Source: Mangifera indica (Eukaryota; Streptophyta; Magnoliopsida; Sapindales; Anacardiaceae). From it: a DNA stretch of 64,000 bases. The notes below the pieces were generated by a model. That model had not been told where the DNA came from, ran no database searches, and saw nothing but the letters and a program-made list of their open reading frames with translations. The DNA is taken from assembly GCF_011075055.1 (NCBI RefSeq), contig NC_058146.1, positions 7,750,001 to 7,814,000 of the forward strand, given 5' to 3'. The translations under genes and the position numbers were made by a program. Positions within the stretch are counted from its first letter, which is position 1. Each line of letters begins with the position of its first letter. This document shows positions 33,607 to 43,617 of the stretch, piece by piece.

Positions 33607-36128
33607 TCATGGAGGCCTAAGTGTGTTTTTAGGAGCACTTATCCAAGGCGTATCAGCAACAGCAAATCTCCACAAGGCATTAGCATGCTCAGGTAAGGCA
33701 TACTCAATGCCAACGCGAGGGCCTATCAATATCTTCTCAGGCTCTGGACCATCTAAGAGTTCTAAACCACCTGTGCAAAATCCATTGATATCTTTTGGAG
33801 CTTGCAAAAACACCATTTGGAAATAAGATTTACAGATGTACAATGATAAGAATTGGTTGTTAAGCTTACCAGGTGTATAAAGCGGATGATTAGACCAATC
33901 TGTGGAAATTCCTAGAGCTTGACCAACCTAGAACAAAAATTACAAGAGATTAGGAGTTGAACAAATCTCCAGGTTTTCAATTTCAACTAGTAGTTTTTGA
34001 AAATTACATACATTGCAGGTCAGCCATAAAGAAAGATAGATACCACAAAAAATAAACTGAAACAAAATCAAAAGGAGATATAATCCAATATTGCTTCCTA
34101 ATTGCAACTTGAAAATTTATGAACATATTTCAAGACATTCCCAGATTCCTGCAAAATGGTTTATACTCTCAAAATGATTACAGTTTTGCAGCTGAACTGG
34201 GCAATTAAAAACATTCATGTATCACCAACAGCATTGCAGAATATGGACTGCTGTTACAGGAACGGAATTATATCTAAACCAATAAATTCGCCTAAGATTT
34301 ATCCTCACATCAGCAGAAGAAATCAGCTATAGTATCTGCTTCACCAGCTTCAGCTCAAAAAGAATGTTGTGATTCAACTACACAACCAGGCATAACACTA
34401 AGAGTTGAAAAAATTGAGCAAAATCAGATGGTATTAAAAATCAACACTACCTTTCCAGGACCAGTGAGAAGAACCGGTTTCTCAGTTATTTGTCCTCGAC
34501 GCTGCTGAATGGTCTTCAACCCTGTAATTATGTTCGCCACAATATACAAAACCATATTAGGTAGTTTAGTATGCAACTAGCTTCACCAAAATGTACATAG
34601 CAGATAGAACAAGGATTCACGCAGAAAGTTAATGTCAACAAGAACATACTCTTAAATACAATAAATTGGTATAATTTCTTCTGTTTCAGCCTATGCATTG
34701 CCGACATTAAGATGAACAAGCACAACAAAGAAAGCAAACACAAATCATCAAACAAGGTACCGGTTCCTGGTTTTTTTTTCTTTCATTTTTGGGTGTTTGT
34801 GGTGCATGTTAAAGTAGCTAACTTATTACAATCAATTCAAACTTAAATACTGAATTGGTAAAACCTTTGAGGTATGAAGATACAGAATTCACATTGAAGT
34901 GCAAATTACTACACATAACAACTAGCTATGCATGTATAGCTTCGAAAAATTACCACTCACAGGAGCGCAGGATCGTACTAAAACAGCAGCCCCAACTCCT
35001 TCCTTATCAGCAACAACATTGAGCATTGTATGCAGACCATAGCAAAGATACACATATGCATGTCCTCCTTTTCCAAACTACAATCCCAGGATGCAAACAA
35101 CATTTTATATAAGTTTAGGCACAAATTTTCTCCACAACTAATGAGAACAAGAACTAAGTTCAAAAATTTTGAATTAGCTACTTACAACTGGGGCTGTTCT
35201 TGCTGTAACTCCAAATCTACCATGACACGCTGAATCATTTGGCCTGTAAGCTTCTACCTATCAAAACCATAACTCTTCATTGAACTTTCAACACACCTAT
35301 AATTATTCTCCATTGAAATAATTATTAAATTTTTAAAAATCTGAAACCCTTTATTCAATTGTTGATTAAATAACTGGAAACCAAGTAATTGAACATAATC
35401 TTACCAATTTTTAACTCTGATAACACAAATCAACATACTTGTTATATGAAACGTCATACTCATAACATTCAAAGTCATCACAAAATATAGAAGTATGAAA
35501 CACTGTTTTTGCATTGTAATATAAAAGTGATCTCAAGCATTCTTTAACCACTCAAAATAGTGAACCATAACCAAAACAAAAAAAAAGAATAAGAAAAAAC
35601 TAAAAATGTAATGAGAAATGCAGCATTGTCCTACATTTCCCCAAGAAACAAAAAGAAAATGTATCAAATAATAAAATCAGCTTTTCAGCAAAAATTAACA
35701 GAGGGGTATTCAAAATACTAAAAAATGTGCAAAAGGGTATTTATATAATCTCAAAGTTGTGATTATTTATTTTTATTTTCTTGTCCTACATTCTTCCCAG
35801 GAAACAAAGGGAAAATGGGTGACATCGTTACCTCAGTAATCTGAAGAACAACGTCGTCTCTCCTCAGAAGCTTCCCAAGTAAACGAGGGGCAAGATCAAG
35901 AGCATCAACCTGGAAGAACTGAGGTGGCATAATCGTCACTTTGTCAAACGATGGAACTGAGTTGGGAACCGAGTTAATTTTGGGTTCGGGGGAACTGGAC
36001 CTGATGGTCATTGATTTGGAGCGGCGACTCGTCAGAGTGTCAGAATCATGGCCTGAATCGGTTGTTGTTGAAATGGGTTTATTGGGTTTTGAGCTTGCAA
36101 CACGTTTGAATCGCCGAGTTCGCTTCAT
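33607..36128 (-). CDS. MAG: DNA-3-methyladenine glycosylase (MAG/AAG family)
   Basis: Base-excision-repair glycosylase that removes alkylated purines such as 3-methyladenine. Six coding exons: 36128-35832, 35257-35186, 35077-34954, 34521-34451, 33927-33870 and 33770-33607, all GT-AG and frame-consistent, giving 261 residues (Arabidopsis MAG is about 254). The catalytic block VEAYRPNDSACHG (residues 100-112) carries the active-site Glu (E101) and the base-stacking Tyr (Y103) and His (H111) by analogy with human AAG. Later blocks are GGHAYVYLCYGLHTMLNVV, GPRVGIEYALPEHANALWRF and ADTPWISAPKNTL. The start at 36128 gives MKRTRRFKRV, matching the basic N-terminus of homologues (likely nuclear); the in-frame ATG at 36257 would add 43 residues and is less likely. 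Looks functional. Confidence 0.95.
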
Positions 36129-36257
36129 TTCAACTCGGGTTGAACCCCGAATGAGGAGACGAGTAAACGAATCGGTGGGTATTTGTATGGCAATAATTTG
36201 ATGAACGGAGGCCTTTTCGTCACTTTCTAAAACCAGCGGTACATTTTGTAGTCCCAA

Positions 36258-37030
36258 ATACTCGTGAAGGATAGTTTACAACAGTCATGGACTCGAATGT
36301 TCAGAGCCCTGAAATGTTGTTACCAGATGTTATGTAGTCGTTATATTAGTTGCTTCAGTCTATGATACCCGTTTTTAACAGTCGTTGCTCACAACCAGTT
36401 AAGCCGTAATTTTAGTCACGCTTTGTTATTGGTGACGTTGTTTACGGTTGTACATGACAGGAGGTCAAGCCGGTCCCAACCCATGCCCCCATTTTTGACA
36501 GGCCCATGGTGCTAGACCTGCAAGCCATATTGAAGGACTCAGACCACGCTGGTACAACCTATTAAATATACGGAAAAAAAAATATTTTTATCCAAATTTT
36601 AGTTAGAATTCAAAATTATATTTATAATAATTGAAAAAATCAAGTTCTCACTCATAGTATAACTTTTGTTAACTTTCCTTACTGGAAGTAAGGATAAAAT
36701 GACATTTTATTATTTATATTAAAAAAATATAAAATTTGTCACTTTTTTTTTCCCAAATTTTAAAAACTAACATTTTACCATTGTTTAAAATTTTCAAACT
36801 TAAAAGGTAATATTTTCACCCCAAACCTAGGGTTTTCATTCAAACTATGTCACCCCCTAGAACTTTCAAAAATAGCAATTTCTCTCTCACTCTTTAACTG
36901 CAACTTTCGACATTCCTTCTGGTGTTGTCTCCAAACCCTTTCTTCTCCTGATGCATTGAAAAGTGGTACAAAAAAGAGATCATTATCTCTTCGTGGCATC
37001 ACTTTCTAGCGCACCAAGAGAAGGAGAAGG
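36258..37030. other. Divergent intergenic region with Mutator-like half
   Basis: The first 300 bases are the probable glycosylase promoter. From about 36580 the text matches the interior style of the Mutator-like elements at 11.6-17.5 kb (AAAAACTAACATTTTACC, ACCCCAAACCTAGGGTTTTC, GAGATCATTATCTCTTCGT, CACCAAGAGAAGGAGAAG). It stops abruptly at the first recognisable AHA1 codons, so it appears to have removed the 5' part of that gene. Confidence 0.45.
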
Positions 37031-37752
37031 GTGAAGCAAGGGATTCTGAAGGTAGGGTTTTGTTGAAAGCTGAAGGTTCTATGGAGATTCATTATATTTT
37101 TATCGAGAACACGGATCAGAACTCAAAAATTAGGGTTTTAGTGAAGGATGAGGGGCCTATTGGGAAGAGATTAAGGGAGGCAATGTGGGAAAAAGTAAGA
37201 GTTTTGATCTTTGAGAAGGTGAGAGATTACATTGAGAGTATGGTGAAAAGCAAGTCGTGTAAGGAGGAGTTAGAGGTGAAGAAAGTGGCAACGAAGACGG
37301 TGAAGGAGGAAGAAGCAAGAGTGAGTGTGGTGGTAGAGAAGAAGGTGGTTGTCAAGAAGGAAGAGAGTGATACAAACCTTAGAAGAACCACACCTCAAAA
37401 GGTAGTTATTGAGATAGGAGAGTCTAAAGTCATATAAATCCTACACTAGTTGTTTATATTTTCCAATGTAGGATCCAAGTCTCAAACCTTGCACTTGAGA
37501 TCCTAACATACCATCACGCTTTGCAGCCCCGGGTAAACACTGTAATACTAATATCACCACTCGTGTCACATGATTGTAACTGAGAGACATGATGATAGCT
37601 CTGATACCAAATGATACAAACCTTAAGAGAACCACACTTCAAAAGTCAGCTATTAAGATGAGAGAGCCCAAGGCCATATAAACCCTACACTAGTTGTCTA
37701 TACTTTCCAATGTGGGATTCAAGCCTCATACCTTGCACTTGGGATTCTAACA

Positions 37753-40700
37753 TTGGCAAATCATGAGGCATTCTTTGTCTATAGATAAAATAACCTTTAA
37801 AACTCATGAGGGGCATTTTGAGTTCTTAGTTATGCTTTTTGGGCTTACCAATGCTGCATCTACTTTTCAAAATATTATAAATGACATATTCAAGCCTCAT
37901 TTGAGAAGATTTGTGTTGCTTCTTTGATGATATACTTGTCCGTAGCAAAGACAAGGTAGCTCACTTGTATCACTTGGAAAAGGTTTTGGAACTACTTCTT
38001 TCACATCAACTTTATGCAAAGAAAAGTTAGTGCACTTTTGGAACTGCCAAGGTAGAATATTTAGGTTACATTATATTTGGAAAAGAAGTAATCACTGACC
38101 TACAAAAGATCCAGACAGTAAAGGAATGGCCAATGCTAAGAACATAGAAGCAGTTAAGAGGCTTTCTCGGGTTGTCTAGGTACTATCACAGATTTATCAA
38201 GAATTATAGCATGATTGCTCGACCTCTTACTGACCTTTTGAAGAAGGATAATTTTGCTTGGTCTACAACTGCTCAAGAGTCATAGCAAAGGAGGTTATAG
38301 GAGACACAAGACCGAATACAACAATCTATAGAGGATCTTAAGAACATCATTAGTGGTCTAAGTCTTCAACATGCAAAAGTGATGAACCAGGTTACCAATT
38401 GATGTGAAGAAAGGCGTGTAAGGCCAACCCAGGAACTTAGACAACAATGGGAAAGGCAACAAGACTGGATTTCCCTAGGTTCTATAGCAACAATTTTGAT
38501 AACTAGATAATGAAGGCGGAATGTTTCTTTGAAGTGGACGCAATCCAATTGTTGATCGTATCAAGATTACAACATTGCATTGGGAAGGGAGAGCAATCCA
38601 GTGGCACCAAAGCTTTATGAAATCAAGAAATGGCATAGCAGTAACCTGGGAAGAGTATGTGGAAGCAATGAGAGTAAGATTTGGAAGTTACGACTATGAC
38701 GATCCTTTAGCTAATTTGTGCAACTTGAAACAAGTAGGCACTCTTTAACAATATCTAGATGTATTCAAAGAGTTGCATCTAAAGGCTGGTATTAAGGAAG
38801 ACCAGACCCTTAGTTTTTTCTTGTCTGGCTTGATTGATCTTTTATAAATGCCTGTAAGGATGTTTAAGCCCAAGACCTTGATCAAAGCTTATTCTTTAGC
38901 CAAGCTTCAAGAAATTATAGTGGCAGTATTGAGTAACCAACCAAAACCAATGGCAAGAACCTCTTAGATACCAGTGAATTTGAGACCGACGGTGCCTAAT
39001 GTAATAGTCAGTAATCTAGTACCAATATCTTCGGGCTTACTGCCCATACCAAGTAGTCCTAGACTACCATAACCATACCTTACAAAAACAGCCACCAATC
39101 GAACCTTTGATGGAAGAGAGCCAAAGGAATCTGCTTTTGGTGTGATGAAAAATACACATCAGACCATAGATGTAGGAAGAAACAAGCATATGTGATTCAA
39201 CTGCATGTGAAAATATAAGGAAATAAAAGGGTTGGAGATTACGGAAGAAGATAAGGAAGAGGTAGTACTAGAAGGGCATGGGTTGATGTAGTTATCATTA
39301 CAAGCATTGCAAAGGCCACTCGAAGCAAGGACTATGAGGCTATATAGAATGCATGACATGTGGAGGCTATATATCTTGGTAGATTCAGGAAGTACACATA
39401 ACTTCCTGAGTGAGCAAACTGCTCACAAACTTGGTTATCCTATACAAAAAGCTAAAGGTGTTCATGCCACAGTAGCCAACGGCCAAGAATTGCACTGCAA
39501 AGGTTGGTGTAAGGAATTGAAGTTTCGAGTATAAGGTCAGTGGCTTTCGGTTGATGCTTATACACTGTCAGTTAAGAATTAGATTTAATATTGGGAGCAC
39601 AATGGTTGGTTGAACTTGGTGACATTACTTAGAATTTTGAAGAACTAACTATGAAGTTTATGTTGGAAGGTCAATTATATTTCTTGCAAGGGGAAGGTAA
39701 CAAAAGTATTAGTGTAATTGAAGAAAACCATTTATGCAAATTGCTGCAAAAGAAACAATAATTGGCATCAATTCAATTACTTTGGCCTGAACCAGTAGAG
39801 GCAATACAACAGTTGTATAAAGTGCAAGTTTTTGGGCCATCGACCAAAGAGGAATGGCAGGAGTTAACAACCTTACTTAGTAGGTATAGTAAGGTTTTTG
39901 AGGAACTAAAAGGGCTACCACCAATTAGAAGCCAAGATCATAGAATTCTCTTACAGGAAATGGTACAACTAATCAACCTAAGACCTTATAGGTATGGTAG
40001 CTTGCAAAAAGATTTCATTGAGAAGATGATAAGGGAAATGCTTAAAGCTAGAGTGATACAGAATAGTTACAGCCCATACTCAAGTCCAGTGGTTTTAGTC
40101 AAGAAAAAGGATGACACCTATAGACTACAAGACCTTGAATCAAGTGACAATTAAGGATAGATATCCAATTCCATTGATATAAGAGCTCTTGGATGAGTTA
40201 AGGGGGGCAACCATCTTCTCCAAAATTGATTTATGCTTAGGATATTGGCAAATCAGGATGCATTCTTCGTCTATAGATAAAACAACCTTTAAAACTCATG
40301 AAGGGCATTATGAGTTCTTAGTTATGCCTTTTAGGCTTACCAATGTTTCATCTACTTTTCAAAATATTATGAATGACATATTCAGGCCTCACTTGAGAAG
40401 ATTTGTGTTGGTTTTCTTTGATGATATACTTGTCTATAGCAAAGACAAGATAGCTCACTTGTATCACTTGGAAAAGGTTTTGGAACTACTTCTTTCACAT
40501 CAACTTTATGCAAAGAAAAGCAAGTGCACTTTTGGAGCTGCCAAGGTAGAATGTTTGGGTTACCTTATATCTTGAGAATGAGTAATCACTAACCCACAAA
40601 AGATCTAGACAGTAAAGGAATGGCAAGCACCAAGAACATAGAAGCAATTAAGAGGTTTTCTCAGGTTGTCTAGGTACTATCGCATATTTAACAAGAATTA

Positions 40701-42868
40701 TGGCATGATTGCTCAACCTTTTACTGACCTTTTGAAGAAGGATAATTTTGCTTGGTCTTGCTTATAAGAAAGATATAGAAAATATAACAGTTGACTATCT
40801 TTCTCAGGTAGCTACTAGAGAACTCCTATAGTTAGCTGTTATAATCATTCCTCAAGAATTATTGTCAAAAATTGAGGCTACTTGGCATTAGGACCTTAAA
40901 TTGAAACAAATCATTGCTACTAAACAGAGAGATGTTAATGCCTACAATAAGTATGAATGGTTTAATGGACAATTGAGGAAGAGAGGAAATTAGTTTTTAT
41001 TACTAATTCAGAATTGCAACATCAGCTGTTTTCCTTGTTCCATGATTCACCTTTAGGTGGACATTTTGGGGTTACAGTTACAATGAAGAAGCTATCATCA
41101 GTAGTTTATTGGAAAGGCATGTAGGGTGCTGTCAGAAATTACATTAGAGGATGTCCTACTTGTCAAAAGTATAAGCCCAAAAATGTGGCCACACCTGGAC
41201 TATTGTAGCCATTGCCCTTGCCTTATGGAGTATTCAATAAGCTTACCATGGACTTCATTGAAGGCTTGCCTAAATCACAAGGCAAATCAATCATCCTAGT
41301 AGTAGTTGATCACCTCACAAAATATGCGCATTTTATGGCCTTGGGACACCCTTTCTCTATATAGCAGGTTGCACAAGTTTTCTTAGACCAGGTTTTCAAA
41401 TTGCATGGGAACCCCCACAAGTATAGTTAGCGATCAAGGCACTGTTTTTATTAGCAAATTCTAGCATGAGCTCTTTCGGTTACCTTAGATACATGGCAGA
41501 AAAGCTCCCAAATACTTGATTTCATTAGCTACTTTTAGCCGAATATTGGTATAATACAAATTACCATTCTAGCATCCAAATGTCACCCTTTGAAGCTCTT
41601 TATGGCCATATTCCTTACCTCTCTAAAGAGTCAAACATAGCTAAAGTTTATGCCCTGTTATGTTCCAAGGAAGATACCATCCAAGTGTTATGGCGGCATT
41701 TGTTAAGAGCCCAACAACGTATGAAGTTGATGGCAAATTGAAAGCGATCCGAGAGGTAATTTCAGATTGGCAACTAAGTGTATGTCAAACTTCAATTGTA
41801 TCATCAAATGGCTATGCATACAGGAAATGAAAAATTACAGCCCAAATACTTTAGCCTTTTTTCTGTTATTAATAAGGTGGGACAAGTTGCTTATCGTTTG
41901 CAGTTGCCTAGTGATGCCCTTATTCATAATGTCTTCCATGTTTCACTCTTGCAACCAATCTATGCTCAAGTAGTTGTTTCGCCTATATTACCTCCGCAAT
42001 TTACTCCACAACGCTAGCCTCATCACATCTTTGAAAGGAAATTAGTGAGACAACACCATTCATCAACTATTAAACTTCTTGTACAATGGCAGAATGAGTC
42101 TCCAACTATAGCTATCTAGGAGTTTACAGACACTATTCGTGCTCAATTTCCTTCATTTTCCTTTGAGGACAAGGTAGTCGAGAGGGGGTAGTTGATGCAA
42201 ACTATTGAGAAACACAAACATAGTAAATAGCACGTGAAGACGAATGCTGCCATTTTGGAAATTCGATGTCATTTAGGAATTAATGGAACATTGTCATTTT
42301 AATATTCCTATGAAATATAAATGTAAAGATAAGAGGGAAAGTTGGTTATGCAGATTTGTCAATACAGTTCATGTTTCTTTCTTTTGATTTTGTTTCTCTC
42401 ATGTCTGTTATTCTTCTATGCATCTTCTTGTTCTTTAATTCTTTACCAAACCTTAAGCATTAGCATTAGTGGTATCAGAGCTTTACCTGGCTATGGAAGA
42501 GACGCGTAATCAAGAACTTAAGAGGGAGATCATCCAAATAATAGCTCAAGTGGTGGTTGAGGCAGAAACTCGACAGCAAAGAAGGTTACAAGAGACATAA
42601 GACCGAATGCAATAATCTATGGAGGATCTTAAAAACATCATTAGTGGTCTAAGTCTTCAACATGCAGAAGTGATTAACTAGGTTACCAATCGACGCAAAG
42701 AAGGGCATGTAAAGCCAACCCAAGAACTTAGACAGCAATGAGAAAGGCAAACAAGACTAGATTTCCCTAAGTTCTATGGCGACGATTTTGATAAGTGGAT
42801 AGTGAAGGTGGAATGTTTCTTTGAAGTGGACACAACTTCAATTGCTAATCATATCAAGATTGCAACAT
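37753..42868 (+). mobile_element. Rearranged Gypsy fragments
   Basis: Order on the plus strand: RT fragment (37753-38283); gag (about 38284-39240); protease (39307-39534, ILVDSGSTHNFLSEQTAHKL); RT (39762-40575, [44 protein letters not shown]); RNase H with an internal deletion near 40758; integrase (about 41040-41620, GCPTCQKYKPK, MDFIEGLPKSQGKS); C-terminal tail (to about 42180); one LTR (42193-42465); primer-binding site TGGTATCAGAGC (42470-42481); second gag fragment (42490-42868). There is no 5' LTR and there are many stops. The two RT fragments and the two gag fragments are close copies, so parts of at least two elements are joined. Confidence 0.78.
42193..42465 (+). repeat. Single Gypsy LTR
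   Basis: 273 bases, TGATGCAAAC...AGCATTAGCA, preceded by a purine tract GAGAGGGGGTAG (42180-42191) and followed by a primer-binding site. It is thus the 3' LTR of the left element and the 5' LTR of the right fragment at once. Confidence 0.75.
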
Positions 42869-43617
42869 TGCTATTGAGATGGGAGAACCCAAGACCATAT
42901 AAACCTCATACTAGTTGTTTATACTTTCCAATGTAGAATCTAAGTCTCATACCTTGCACTTGGGATCCTAACAGAGAGGATGAAAGAAGGGTTTAAAACG
43001 ATAACGATGACAGAGAAATTTAGCTATAGAGGTAGGGATTTGCATAGATAATGATGGATGAGAATAAGTGGAAAGGGTTTATAATAAGTAATGCTAGGAC
43101 AAGTAAGGAGGTTGATGGAGACATTAGTATTTTTTATGGGTTAGTTATAGGGAAGAATTTGGAGTTGCAAGGGAGGAAATTGATTATGCATAAATGGAGG
43201 TTTGGAAGTTGGCCCGATGGGATTGATTCAATGGTGAGTTTAGTTGGCTTGTTGATTAGATATTGATTTGGATTTTGATTTTGGTTGATTGATTGTATTT
43301 TTTTATCTCTTTTGTTTTACAAGTGAGACTGGCTTTTGGGGAGCCTAAACTTGCAGTTACCATTGTGAAGTTAAAGCATACTAATATTCTTGAAGAAGAT
43401 AGGTTAGTTTTAATATATGGGTTTGTTTTAGTATGGTATAGTTTTAGGTTGATAGATGATATGGTTATTGATTTCCATTGGGATGGTTGATTTTTCCTGT
43501 GCAGACATGGGAATTCAATAGTAGTGGAAAACATTGAGAGAGGATGACGGGATCTTATATTCCACAAGATACAAGTAGTTTTTGGTTTTGGAATATAATC
43601 ATTTTTTATATTTGTCT

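Larger units (their letters stand above)
37368..42973 (-). mobile_element. TRIM with Gypsy sequence inside
   Basis: Small LTR element in minus orientation. LTR-a is 37368-37508 and LTR-b is 37612-37752 (141 bp each, plus-strand TGATACAAACC...CTAACA), separated by a 103-bp internal domain with primer-binding complement GCTCTGATACCA at 37600-37611 region, next to LTR-b. A third LTR, missing its first part, is 42869-42973. Target duplication GAGAG flanks the whole (37363-37367 and 42974-42978). The LTR carries the phrase CACATTGGAAAGTATA (minus strand) seen in many plant TRIMs. Between LTR-b and LTR-c lies 5.1 kb of rearranged Gypsy sequence in place of a second internal domain. Confidence 0.8.
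37031..43617 (+). pseudogene. AHA1-type Hsp90 co-chaperone, broken
   Basis: Remnant of an activator of Hsp90 ATPase (AHSA1 family), which docks on Hsp90 in the cytosol and speeds its ATPase cycle. Left part 37031-37367: DSEGRVLLKAEGSMEIHYI, VLVKDEGPIGKRLREAM. Right part from 42974: MKEGFKTITMTEKFSYRGRD, DENKWKGFIISNARTSKEV, KLIMHKWRFGSWPDGI, then VRLAFGEPK...VTIVKLKHTNILEEDR, HGNSIVVENIERG, stop, RDLIFHKIQVVFGFGI. About the first 85 residues are absent. Introns remain (after 43230 and after about 43402), so it is not retrocopied. Defects: TRIM/Gypsy insertion, two stops after RGRDLHR, a disturbed splice acceptor near 43322, and a conserved Trp codon changed to TGA near 43545. Removing the insertion with one GAGAG copy restores the frame at the junction exactly. 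Confidence 0.88.

Noticed and set aside
35763..36257. Longer glycosylase start at 36257
   Set aside because: The extra 43 residues have no match to remembered homologues, while the ATG at 36128 gives the basic MKRTRRFKRV start seen in the family. Also, the last residues of this frame are intron.
42974..42978. GAGAG as a chance match rather than a target duplication
   Set aside because: It is low in complexity, but collapsing it restores the AHA1 reading frame and the expected protein sequence, so I accept it as real.
43051..43266. Free-standing 71-residue gene
   Set aside because: It is the right half of the AHA1 pseudogene and reads into an intron after SWPDGIDSM.
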